A program made the position numbers and the translations under genes. 64,000 nt of DNA, from assembly GCF_000264905.1 (NCBI RefSeq), contig NW_006763131.1:2241939-2305938 (forward strand), written 5' to 3'. Origin of the DNA: Stereum hirsutum FP-91666 SS1 (Eukaryota; Basidiomycota; Agaricomycetes; Russulales; Stereaceae). This document shows positions 49,399-60,839 of this stretch, piece after piece (within the stretch, counting starts at the first letter, position 1; each line of letters opens with the position of its first letter). A model generated the notes under the pieces. The model made no database searches. It was given only the letters and a program-made list of their open reading frames with translations, and was not told the origin of the DNA.

Positions 49399-52300
49399 CT
49401 ATTCCCCCGCCTTCCTCTTCTTCCCCTTCTTCGTCCCCTCCCCATTCGGTTTCCTTTTCTTACTACCCTTCCCGTTCCCATTAACACCATCCCCGCGCGC
49501 CTTCTGCCCACTAGCAGCATTTACATTCGCCCCGGAGCCATTGACCGCATTATGAATATTGTTACTGTGGGCCGAGGCATCCTTGAGCGTCCCGTCGAGG
49601 GGAGTGTAAGTCGAGGCTGAGGGAGCTGTGGCTGACACAGAAGTATTGGCGGTGGCGGCGGCGGAAGCAGCAGCGAGTCGTGTCCGAGCAGCGGCTGCAG
49701 GATCGAGTATATCCTCTATCCGCTTTCGGAGTTCGCGTTCGCGGGTAGTGAGCTTGACGACGGCCTGCTCCATCATCTCCTTTTCGAACTGGACTTCTGC
49801 CATCCGGAGCTTTTGCCATCTATAACCGAAGTTAGCACTATAAAGTGAAACGAGAAGGGGAATGAGAAAGAGACATACCCCGCATGTCGGTCACACTTCT
49901 TCTTCCCCCGACACCACCACTCCCCATAAACCACACCTCCTTCCTCCCCTCCCTCCCCCTCTCTCGGCGTCCCATTCCCATTCCCAGTCGCACCCTCACC
50001 CCCCTCCCTCTGCCCCTCCTCCTCATAACTCTCCAACACCCCCGCCCCATACTCCTTCACCTCCTCATCATCAAGACACATCCTCTGATCCCACCCACAC
50101 TCGTCGAACCCCGCTGCTTCGGAGCGCTGCACGGCCTGCTCCGTCAACCGTTCCCGCCATCCGACGACGTCCATCCGTTTCGTGAGCTGTTCGCGCTGGA
50201 GGAGGATCTTGTCGAGCAGGGGATGGAGCCGGGCGAGCTCGCGGTCCGATTTCGCTTTTGGGTTCCATTTCGGTTGGGGTTTGGTGGGTTGAGAAGCAGA
50301 AGCGGGAGTGGCGGTTGTAGAGGATGAGGAGAGATGACCGTTGGGAATGTAAGGGGGATTCGTCCCATTCACGAGATTGCTTGAATGTGGTTCGTCCACG
50401 TCCATCTTCTCCTCTTTAACACCACTAGGACCAGAACCAGGACCAACAATCTCAACAACGACCCCCTCCCTCCTCTCCACCCCCTTCACACTCTCCCAAA
50501 GCCTCTCCAACTCCTTCCTCCCCGTCGCCGTCGCCGTCGCACCGTTCTTGTCCTTCCCCCCACCAGCACCAGCACCAGCACCACCGCCCACGCCCGAAGC
50601 CGCCCACTTCTGTATCCTCATCTGCATGCACTTAATCCCGCACTCGTCCGAGCAGTACTTCGATAGCGCGCCCCGGGCTGGCTTATGGCACGACGAAGGC
50701 GAATCCGGGTCTTTTGACGTGAGGCCGAAGTGGCAGCGGGGTTTGTAGGTCGTTTGGAGTGTGAGGTGTGGGTTCTCTGTGGGTAGACGGGGTATCGTGA
50801 GTATATGGGATATGGGGGTACGAGCATTTGGGGACATGATGGGGGAGCCGGGTGGTAAAGGGACGAAGGAGGAAACGGAAGGAGAGGGGAAGGGGAATGG
50901 AGTAAGGAGAAAAGACGTACTCTCGACGCAAGGCGGACATATAAACTGGTCCACGAGATCGACCTCCAGATCCGGCATCCCGACACACTGCGTATGATAC
51001 CACTCGTCGCACCTGTGAGCCACCCGTCACCGAACACACGCCGAGAACGCCAACGCCACCGAAAGAGATCAAAGTCAGTCGGCAGTTCGTATGATAAGAC
51101 AAAGACGAGACGAGAAGAAATCGAATAGAACAAGGACACTCGTCATCCTCCGTACGTACGGGGGGTCAAAGCGAATTCACGCGTGCGTACCACAGCTTCG
51201 ACCCCCTCGACCCCCCCAGAAAAAAACAAGAACAAGGACAAGAACAAGAGCAAGCAAAAAAGGAAAACCCACCTATCACAAGCAATCATCACCTTCTCAT
51301 CATCATACGTCGTCTTACACACACAATACAACTTCTCTTCCTCCTCCTCTTCTGCCTCCGCACCTGCGGTCACACCAACACTCGCACCCCTCCCATGCTC
51401 ATCCGTAGGAACGACGCTCGTCGACCTCGACCTCCCCGCCCCTGATTTCTTCCCCGTAGTGGTACTTGTACTAGGCGCAGGAGTAGCGAACGGCGAATTC
51501 GATTTCGAGCCCGTTTTCTTCCCTCCGGACGCTTTCGCCCTCGGTTTCGGTTTGGGTACGGACACGGAGAGCGAAGAGCCAGAGGCAGAACCAGAACCAG
51601 AAGGAGTGAGGTGAGCCGGAGCAGAGACGGATGCGGACATGTTCGTGCTGGTGTGTGGATGAGAGTCTGGAAAGGTTGATGAGGGCGTTCCGGCCTTAGA
51701 GGATTTGGCCGATTTGGGCTGCGCTGGCTGTTTAGCTTTCGGTTTCGGTCCTGCCTGTAACGCAAACGCAAACGCAAACGTCAATATCAACATCCAATAT
51801 CCAATAATTGACATTCCACCCGTTCCAAAAACGTGACAACCGTAAAAAAAAAAAAAACACGAGCTCGAGCGCCTCAACTCAACTAGAAAAGAAAGAAAAA
51901 CTCACTTTCTTCCTCGACCCCGCCGTCGCACTCCCCACAACCACCACCCTCTCCCTCTCCTTCTCCTTTTCCTCACCCATTGCCATCCCGCCCACACCCG
52001 AACCCGCACCCGAACCGTCCACATCCCGTCCAGACGGCCGAATCGCAGGCGGAGGCATCGACTCTCTCTCGCTCTTCACCACGCCACCGGTACCAGGACC
52101 GGCGAGGGCGAGCGCGAGGGCGGCCACGGATCGTGGAGGTGCCGGATGAGAGTGGGGCAGGAAAGATGATGGGTCTGTTGGGCCTGTTGTTGTTGTTGGT
52201 CCTGTTGTTGTTGTTGTGTATGAAGATGCTGGGGTCGAGGTCGATGTCGAGGGCGGCATTTGTGGATGTGGGGAGTGTGAAGGATGTGAAGACGAGCTGG

Positions 52301-55274
52301 CGGGAGCGGGATTGAATGTAGGAAGAGGAATAGACGAGGGCTGTCCTGGACCGATGAGGTTTTCGCGTTTGATCGTGGTGGAAGAACCGTCGAAGACAGA
52401 CGACGCGTAATTCGAGTTGGGGTTGGAATTGAAATTGAAATTTGAAATGGAGTTGGGATGGGAGTTGGGTGAGAAAGAGGAAGAGGAAGAAGAAGAAGAC
52501 GCGACCGTCATCGTCGGAGGCGCGCGTTTTGGTGCCGGTGTCGTCAACAAAGGCGCAGACACGGACGCGTTCATCCCGTGACTCGAAGTTGGTGCCATCG
52601 ACGACGATACTGCCTGCGAATGGTCGTGGTCGTGATCGTGGTCCCCAACAAGACTCAACAGCTCGTCGTCCACATCCACGTCCATCTTCGCGACTTGACC
52701 ATGTCCATGGCTGCTCCCTCTCCCAGCACCACCACCCACCTTCACCTTCACCTTCACATTCGCCTTCACCCCTCCCCCTCTTTCTTTCTCCCTCTCCGTC
52801 CTGCCCTCGCCCGCTCCATATCCATATCCGTGCACAGGCGACCTACTCGCCAAACTCTGGCTCCGACTCTCCTCCACCGCCAAATCCAACTCCCTAGCGA
52901 TCTCACGATCCACATCCACATCCAAATCCACATCCATCCTCACATCCTCTCTCTCCCTTTCACCACTGCCAGCTTCCTGCACAACCACCCCAGCCGCCTC
53001 CTCCAACTCCCTCTCCAGCGCTTCTTCCGCCTCCATCTCCATCTCAGCCTTCACCTCACGCCCACCAACACCCGCCACGTCCCTCCCACTCACCCCAGGG
53101 CCAATCGACCTCCCAACTTCCACAGGCGAAGGCGAAAGCGTCGGTCTGGCTGCACCCCCCACCGACGGCACAGGCTCGTCCGCATCCGCATCCGCATAAT
53201 GTTCCAAGAACCACTCATGCGCGTCGTCTTCCTGTTCCTGTTCTTGCGATTTCGATACGTGCTCTTGTTTGTGTTTCGGTTTCGGTTTCGTCGGTTTCGT
53301 CGGCTGTGTCCGTGTTTGTGTTTGTGGTTGTGGCGGGGGAAGGGGAGGGGGCGGAGGCGGAGGAAATTGTAGTTCATGCTTGACGGATTCTCGAGACCGT
53401 GGTTTAGACCTGTGTTTTTCACCAGACGTCGGTTTCTTGATGGTGCCCTTCTCCGACCCGTCCTTCATGTCTTTATCTTTATCTTTATCTTTATCTTTAT
53501 CTTTATCTTTCGCTTTACCAGCCCTCGACGACCCAGCCGCAACGTTCGTTTTCGACTTTGATTTCGATTTCGATTTTGACGGCGGCGGCGGTGGCTGGGG
53601 GGGCTTGACGTCGTTGCTCTCGCTTGAGATTTTGCGCTCCCGTGCTGGAACTGGAACCGGTTGGGTTTCTTTGAACATCATTTCGGATTGTGATCTGTGG
53701 TGACCATGTCGTTGAGTCGATGAAGTCGGGATGGGAACGGCGAATGAGTCAGATGATTCTTGGCCGTGCGCGTGTGGATTTGTGTGCGCGCGGTGATACG
53801 AAAGTTCAACCTGGGACATCTCCTCCTCTCGCTGGAGCAGGTCCGTCACCTTCAACCTCTGCGTCCTCGAGCCCGAGCGCTCCCATTCGGCAGGCGTGAC
53901 CTGTCCTCCATATCCAAGACCAAGCCCATCGTCCGGAAGCGACCTCTTCTGCGAGAAAGCGGTAGGCGACAACGACGCCGTCCTATGCTGGTGATGGTGA
54001 AGCATCAATAATGACCCGTGCGCCCCAGCATCGACCTGCACGTCCCGCCTTCCTTCACTCGAACCTCCAGAAACGCGTCGTTCTCTCTCTCTCTCCCTAC
54101 TCCTATCCATATCCATATCCCGATCCGAATACTCATACTCATACTCATACTCGTGCGCGTGCTCGTGCTCGTGTTCATCCGACCTCCGTCTCCGCTTATG
54201 TGGCCTCTCGCGTTCGCGCTCCGCGTACGCGTCGAGACTGACGACACCCCTCAGAGCCTCCGAAGGTGAGTGTTGGTGGTGGATCTGGGCTTGTGCGGAC
54301 GCGGGGGGCGGGCTCGGCGGAAGAGCTATCCTTCGGAGTGAGGGGTCGACTAATGACATCGTAGGGAATGGTGGTTGTGAGGAGGAAGAGGACGGGGCAA
54401 GATAGTCGGACGGGTATGGTTGCTGGTGGTTGTGGTGATGATGGTATGAGGCAGGAGAGAGAGCCGACGACGGCTGCGGATGATGGGGGAACGGCTGGTG
54501 TGTACTGAGGACGGGAGGATGGCCAACGTGGTGCGGAGGAGGAGGGTGATGATGCTCGAACTCAAAAGCCTTATACTGCACCTCCGGGCTTCGACTCGCG
54601 CTCGTCCTGAACCTGCGATCGCGGTCGGGGGGCGAGTACGCGGAGGTGAGTGTGGAGATGGAAGTGGGCTGGCCATGGCTGTTCAGACGTCTGCGCTCTT
54701 CGGTGGCGACGGCGACGAGGGCGTCGAGGCCACCTAGCCCGGATGAAAGGGAGGGGGACGGCGTGGTTGGGTTGAGGAGGGAGGTGGGGAAGCCAGAGGT
54801 GGCTATCGGGTGGAGAGTGTGATGGTGGTGCGGAGGAGGGTTGGGGTTTGAATAGCGCGGAGGCGAGTAGGAGGACGGCGGTGGCTGCATGTGGGAAAAG
54901 TAAGTCGTGGAGGGCGAGGAGAGCGGGAAGGGGAGTGGCGAGGGCGTCGGGTAGGCCAAGGGCGTCTGCGAGGGAGAATAAAATAAGGGAATTGATGGGA
55001 AGGAAATAGAGTTGGAGGGACGTGCCTGTCGTTCGGGAGCGTAGCGAGGGTCAGTCGTCGGATAGAACGAGTCGTGGCCGGCGTGGCCGTACTCTGCTCG
55101 CTCGGGCGACGGCGTGTGCCGTGCGTAAGGCGGCTGCAGCGAGAGCGGGAGGATGCCTGGCGGGGCGTCTGGCGGTTGCGGATGTCGAGGACGAGGAGAA
55201 CGGTCGTTCGCAGCGGAGGGCGGGCCATCGTCGGAGCAGAGGAGAGAGGAGATGGCAAGCCGGCGTGAGGCCAT
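49399..55274 (-). CDS. SPP1: Spp1/CFP1-like PHD-finger protein with very long disordered N-terminus
   Basis: Likely COMPASS (Set1 complex) subunit that reads H3K4 methylation through its PHD finger. Exons: 51906-55274, 51273-51754, 50921-51012, 49879-50776, 49399-49819 (5262 bases, 1753 aa). Seen from the N-terminus: about 1120 residues of Pro/Ser/His-rich and dipeptide-repeat sequence in one 3.4 kb exon, basic linker, the C4HC3 finger (KLYCVCKTTYDDEKVMIACD, RCDEWYHTQCVGMPD, FICPPC), the second Cys cluster RCHFGLTSKDPDSPSSCHK with SKYCSDECGIKCMQMRIQKW, and the C-terminal YGEWWCRGKKKCDRHAGWQK. Joints agree in phase. Typical Spp1/CFP1 proteins are far shorter, so the first exon might instead be a separate gene or a late addition; no stop or promoter separates them. 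Confidence 0.8.
53470..53510. repeat. Hexanucleotide TCTTTA microsatellite coding Lys-Asp repeats
   Basis: About seven units of TCTTTA in the large first exon of the Spp1-like gene. Read on the minus strand they give alternating Lys-Asp. A hexamer keeps the frame, so length changes add or remove dipeptides. Confidence 0.85.
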
Positions 55275-56536
55275 CGTGGCACCCGGTCTGCGCGTCGTTC
55301 ACGGCGGCGTCGAGGCGTGTTTCCCGGCTCTTCCGTCGTCGTCGCTGTCGTGGATCAAGGCAAGGCTGGGACTGGCAGAGGCAGCGAGGCCCGGAAGAGA
55401 CGCGTGATTGCGGTGCCTGCCCGCGCGTCTCCCCACCGGCGCACAGCTCTCTCATTCTCGTCCTCCACGGCCACAACATTTATTCTCTCCAGCTCAATGA
55501 TCCCTTCACACAATCCATTCAAACCACTCGGTCGTATCCCCCAATCCGTCCGGTATACCCAAGCCCTCCACGATTCATGCTTGCACACATCCTCGTCAGC
55601 CCGTCAGCTGATCGGCGTCTCTCCCTCCGTGTTCCGTCATCCTTGGGCATTTCAAATCTGACAACCAGGTGAGTTTCTGCTTTGTTGGCCTCTTGGGGGA
55701 CGGAATTGGATCGTTCTACATACCATCCTTGCACTCCGTCGCACCTGCACTGTATACCCACACACTGGACGATCTTTCGACAAGGACATCATTTCATGTG
55801 GCGGAATTGATTGGGACGGTTGGAAGACATAGGGTGGCACACAATTTTATATCCGAGTGCCATCATCCATCATATTCATGACACAAAATACAACAACACA
55901 AAAGAAAACACAAATGAGAAAAAATCTGCAACGAGACATTGCGACGAAACTCATACGGCCGCCACGAAGGACGAAACAAAGAACCGCTAGGACAGAGTAT
56001 GTCCCATCCCTAAAGGCAAGAGCACGCCGCACCCAAGTCCCATCGCTCGCGCGGCCCCAACAGAGCCAGGGCCGTTTCTCGTTCTCCAGCCCACTTTGAC
56101 GGTCTCAAGGTCCTCGATCCACGCCAGTCCTCCGAAAAGGCGGGCGAATCCTCGTCGAGATGCTTTTTGGGGCTATAAGAGAACGGTCGTGAACAATGAG
56201 CAGAAAGTTGAAAGGAACAGTGAGGCTCACCTGTGGGTTTTGCGTTAAAGAAAAACCGCACGGAACGCGCGAGTCTTCCTTATATAGGAGCGCGGGAAGG
56301 GAACTGTACAGGAGTGGCTGAGGACGGGACCCCGGGCGCAGACAGGACCCCAACAGCGGCGAGTGGGGGAACCGACCGCCCGTGTTTTTGCTCGACGGCG
56401 TCGAAGTGAATCCTTAACCCAGGCCCAAACCCCAAAAAACTCGACGCAAGGCGCCGCGCATTCCCTACGGACCCGTCAACGCTCCCCTCCATCCCTTTAT
56501 TTCGACTGACTGATCTTCAAAAGGGCCCCGTCAACG
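55275..56536. other. Intergenic between Spp1-like and Stm1-like genes
   Basis: Divergent promoter region of 1.26 kb. A minus-strand frame at 56010-56261 (83 codons) ends in Cys-Ser-Cys-Leu; no confident gene is called. Confidence 0.45.
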
Positions 56537-58084
56537 ATGTCGGTGGCCACTAAAAACCCTTTCGCCCTTCTCGACGGTGCGTACTTGTACATCCTCGACC
56601 TCATCATCATCATCGTCCATATCATCCCATATCATTGTCCATATATGGTTCCCCGTTATTCTGCTCTTCGATGCACGTAGCGACGATGGAGCGTCGACTC
56701 CATCCCATCGCCCCAATCATCGCCTTTTATACCCACCCCGGCTCCGAGACTTTCTCTTACTGACTCCTCTTCTCCCATCTCCTTCGATCCTCACTCCCAT
56801 CACCCATGCATCGCCTCATCTTTCAAAACACCCACAGAGGAATCCTCCTCTCCCTCCGCCACCCCCGCTCCCTCCAAGGCCACCCCAGCCGCCGAGACGA
56901 CAACCCCCGCCGCCAACAACCGTGGCGGCTCAAAGCCAAGAGGTGGACCCGCCTCCAGGGGTGGAGGATACTACCGTCGCGGCGGTAAACCCAGGGAAGG
57001 TGGCGATGCCCCTCCTGCAGGCGACGATGCGCCCGCTACCGAGGGCAGGAGATGTAAGTCCACTCCCATCTGCATCTGGTGCAGCCTCGTTCGATCCCTC
57101 GTTCTCACTATGGATCGAACCGTGATGTAGTCGATGGCGAAGGCCGTGGACGTGGTAGGGGTAGGGGCCGTGGTGGTGATCGTGGTGACCGTGGTCGTGG
57201 AGGCCGCGGTGGTGGTCGTCAGGATAGGCATAGCGCCTCTGGAAAGGTGTACGTCCCCTTTTTCCCTTTTCTCTCTCTAACAATCTAATCCAATTCTCCC
57301 TCACCTCTCTCGCTATCAACCAGTGACACCGAGAAGCGCGTCAACCAAGGCTGGGGCGCCGAAGAAGGCAAGGCCGAATTGAACGCCGAGACCGCCGGTG
57401 CGACCGATGCAGTTGCTGAAGAGAAGGATGCGTCCAACGAGTGGGGCGTTACCGCTACCGATGCTACCGCCGCCGCCGACGATCCCTGGGCCACCACCAC
57501 CACGCCCGCCGATGGAGCCGCCGCCGTCGCTCCCGCTGAGGGCGAGAAGCCGGCCGAAGAAGGCCGTAAGCCCCGCGAGAGGGAAGTCGAGGAGGAGGAC
57601 AACACGCTCACGTACGAGCAGTACCTCGCTCAGCAGAAGGAGAAAGCGGAGGCTGAGGAGAAGTTGCAGCTTAGGGAGGCGAATGAGGGAGATGATTCCT
57701 GGAAGGACACCCTTGCCGTCCAGAAGAAGAACGAGGAGGAGGACGCTTACTTCGTCGGGAAGGTACGTTGCTACTTTCTCGTCCCGTTTCTTTTTTTTTT
57801 TGCGCGCGTCACTCATTTCGCCCCGGTAACAGAGCAAGAGCGCCCCCAAGCCTCGTGCTAAGAAGGAGGAGAAGGTCTTCATCGAGATCGACGCCCGCTT
57901 CGAGCGTCCCAGCCGTGGCGGCCGTGGACGCGGAGGCGACAGGGGCGGAGGAAGGGGCGGAGAGAGGGGCGCTCGTGGCCGTGGTGGGCCCCGCGGTGGT
58001 GGACGTGGTGCGCGCCAGAACGGTGCCCCGGCTGCGGCTGCCGTCAACGTCGACGACGAGACGGCGTTCCCGTCCTTGTCGTAG
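56537..58084 (+). CDS. Stm1/SERBP1-like hyaluronan/mRNA-binding protein
   Basis: Ribosome- and RNA-associated Stm1/SERBP1 family protein, which in yeast clamps idle 80S ribosomes. Exons: 56537-56576, 56838-57053, 57131-57248, 57324-57762, 57833-58084 (1065 bases, 354 aa). Seen: MSVATKNPFALLD at the start, the N-terminal RGG stretches (RGGPASRGGGYYRRGGK, GRGRGRGRGGDRGDRGRG), then HSASGKVDTEKRVNQGWGAE, the HABP4-type segment NTLTYEQYLAQQKEKAEAEE, and a second RGG block near the end before AFPSLS. Gly/Arg repeats suggest arginine methylation (inference). The start Met is followed by the conserved NPFALL motif. Confidence 0.9.
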
Positions 58085-59091
58085 GCGCTTACGAGGCCAT
58101 GCCAATATACGTTATAACGCATAGGCGTATATGCAAGTAGTCGTTCGTCGTTGAAGAAGATGAAGATGATGATGATGAAGAAGCAGTTTCCAAAAACGGG
58201 GTGCTTTTTTACACTTTTTTGGTGTCCGTTCTGTGTGTCCTGTGTGTGTCTGCTGCGCGTTCTGTGTGTGTATTAGTCGAATGTAGTCCCATTACCGCGT
58301 CCGACGTACGTTCGTCTATTTGTTCATAGTCTCCCTCCTTCCGTATTCTTGCCCCTCTCTTCCTGCTGCCTACCTGCTCCTCCCTCCCTCCCTACCTCTG
58401 TTTCGCTTCTGTTTCTCTCCACCTCTGTCTGTCTGTCCGTCCGTCTGTCTATCTTTCTGTGCGTCTACCTGTTCTATCTGTTTGTTTGTCTATCACGACA
58501 TATGTGTGTCTGGGTGCGCATGCGATCCAGAATAGTGAATAGTGCTCAGTGCTCAGTGCAGAAGTTGTTCGCATGCATGGGTGTGTGTATGTGTATGAAC
58601 TGGCCGACGAACGAACGGTTGCATCGAAATTTGAAGATTGCTGGGACGTATATGATATGGTATGGTATGGTATGATATGGTGCTCTATGCTGTACCCGTC
58701 TGATATTCTTTCAAAATTGTTGAGCGTGAATGGTGAAGCGTCCACCGAGACCGAGACCGAGGATTATTGAGGACGGATTCGTTGCTCTTTGCTCTTTATT
58801 CTTCGGCCCACACTGTTTATTTTTGCAGATCTCAAATCCGTGTGCATGTTTCCAGGTGCCACCCGCGATGAAGCTTTGAAGAGGGAGGGTGGCGCTGAAG
58901 TGAGTGGCCCCTGAGTCTGAATCGAGCAGCCTCGTTGTACATAAAGAGTCCCTGTGCGACGTGTTAGAAAATGCAGCAAGCACTTGCACCAGCACGTTTT
59001 CGACCTCCATCACAGGGATAGATATACCAGCGACTCGGAGTCCTTCCTTTGACGACGTTGAACCACCACTACGACTCAGAACACGAACACG
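58085..59091. other. Intergenic with low-complexity pyrimidine and ATGG-rich runs
   Basis: 3' flank of the Stm1-like gene followed by CTGT/CGTC-rich runs (about 58,420-58,490) and TATGG repeats (about 58,650-58,685). No gene was recognised. The right end is the promoter of the histidine phosphatase gene. Confidence 0.5.
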
Positions 59092-60652
59092 ATGATCGAC
59101 ACGATCTATATCTTGAGGCACGGTCAGTCTGAGTCTTCTACGTCCCGAAGTAATGGGAAAGGATCGGATGAGGACACCGTGCTCATGTATCTCGTCATTG
59201 TCATTCTTGTGTTTGCGACTCTGGGGCTTGGGGCTTGGGGATCGTAGGGTTTAGGTTGAACTGGTCAGCAACAGCTCTTTTCTTCACCGATGATTGGGGC
59301 CCTATGAAATCGTTCTGACTGTGATATGATGTTTGTTCCTCGGGTAGGGTGACTACTGAATGGTGAGTACATGTGCTCCATCAGTTATGCTCTTGCCCAG
59401 GCCGTCGAGTGGTGGAATGATAGCAAGTAACGCGCGTTGACTGACCTTTGGTTCTCCGGTGGGTTAGGAAGAGCGTGACGGGTACGTCTTTCATACAGAT
59501 ATACGAAGAACATCGAGCTGATCTGGAGTATTGGACTCTTTGTGGTACTATGACCATGTTCTGGATGGATTGACATTAATATTGCCACCGCACCAGGATT
59601 ACCTAGGGATCCACCGCTAGCTGCGTTCGGAGAGGTACGTTCCTGTTTCGGTTCTCGGTTCTCTCTCTTTTTTTTTTTTGCGTCGCGGTGATATCAAGTA
59701 CGGTGGGTTCGAACGGCTGATTTGGGATACAACGTTTTATGGTTTCATTGCTTAGACTCAGGCGAAGGAGGTCGCAGAGTATTTCCTCTCGTTACCTGAG
59801 GACCAAAGACCGACTGCGATCTTCTCGTCGCCTTATTGTACGTACCTTCGTCTATATCCACGTCGATGCTGCGACTGAGGGAACGACTATATAGACCGGT
59901 GTTTACAGACGGCTAACCCTCTGAGTGTCGCCCTCGGAGTTCCTATCTACGTCGAACATGGTGCGTACATATACTTCTGCTTAAGCTCCTCCTTCCACCC
60001 GTTCGAAACAGCCTAATACCCATACTCTTGACGAATCTCTCCCTTCCTCCCCCACATATCAGGTCTCTCCGAATGGTACTCCCCCGTCCTCCCAAACACA
60101 GGCCTACACCCCCGCCCCGCCTCCGCCTCCTCCCTCCAACAATACTTCCCCCAAATCGACCCCACGGCCTGGTCCTCGATATACTACCCGACCCGCAAAG
60201 GCGAGAACGTGAAGGACGTGCACGATCGGTCCGGTGCCTTCCTCGAGGCGTTGGTTCCCGAGGTCGAGCGCCGGTTCCCCGCTGCTGCCGCTGCAGAGGG
60301 AAAGGGTGCAGGAGGACACCAGAGGATTCTGCTCTGCAGTCATGCGGCGACTGTGATCGCGCTGGCGAGGGAGCTCGTTGGTGATCGCAATATGCCGTTA
60401 CGGATCGCTTGTTGTTCGCTCACGCATGTGCGGCGCAAGGAGGGAGCGGAGAAGATTGTTGGGGGGTGGGAGGCGAAGCTTCTTGGGGGTGGAGATCATT
60501 TGAAGGAGGGGTGTCAGAGGGATTGGGGGTTTGAGGATATTGAGATCGAGAATGGGGAGGTGGTGAGTGATAAGGGCGTCCCTGGGACCGAGGACGAGGT
60601 GGATGAGCCGGTGGGGCTGGTGTTGAAGGGCGAACATGTCGCGAGGATGTGA
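59092..60652 (+). CDS. Histidine-phosphatase (phosphoglycerate mutase-like) protein, TFC7/UBASH3-type
   Basis: Protein of the phosphoglycerate mutase-like histidine phosphatase superfamily; fungal relatives include the TFIIIC subunit Tfc7, so a role there or as a free phosphatase is possible. Exons: 59092-59122, 59248-59263, 59348-59362, 59468-59481, 59597-59634, 59756-59837, 59895-59960, 60063-60652 (852 bases, 283 aa). Seen: catalytic RHG in MIDTIYILRHGFRLNW, VTTEWKSVTGLPRDPPL, AAFGETQAKEVAEYFL, AIFSSPYYRCLQTANPLS with the second Arg, YVEHGLSEWYSP, TGLHPRPASASS and the second His in ILLCSHAATVIALARELVGD. Exons 2-4 are 16, 15 and 14 bases; together they encode FRLNWVTTEWKSVT. The protein text cannot be built without them. 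Confidence 0.9.
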
Positions 60653-60839
60653 GAGGTGAATAGGTGGTCACGGATATAGATGTAGATTGTAGATCGTAAC
60701 ATATACAGACATGATTGTATATTTCCGCATTTGATACACTACGCCCTGTAAATTCGTACACAGAATGATACAACAAGCACTTCTTAGATACACGTCGGCG
60801 GGGCTGGTTCTTTGCCGGACAGGCGGCACTCTATGTCCT

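Noticed and set aside
50385..50666. Plus-strand frames opposite the Spp1-like C-terminal half
   Set aside because: Pro/Ser/Arg-rich mirrors without motifs or splice partners.
52578..53372. A 264-codon plus-strand frame
   Set aside because: Mirror of the low-complexity Spp1-like exon; His/Arg/Leu-rich text comes from complementary repeats.
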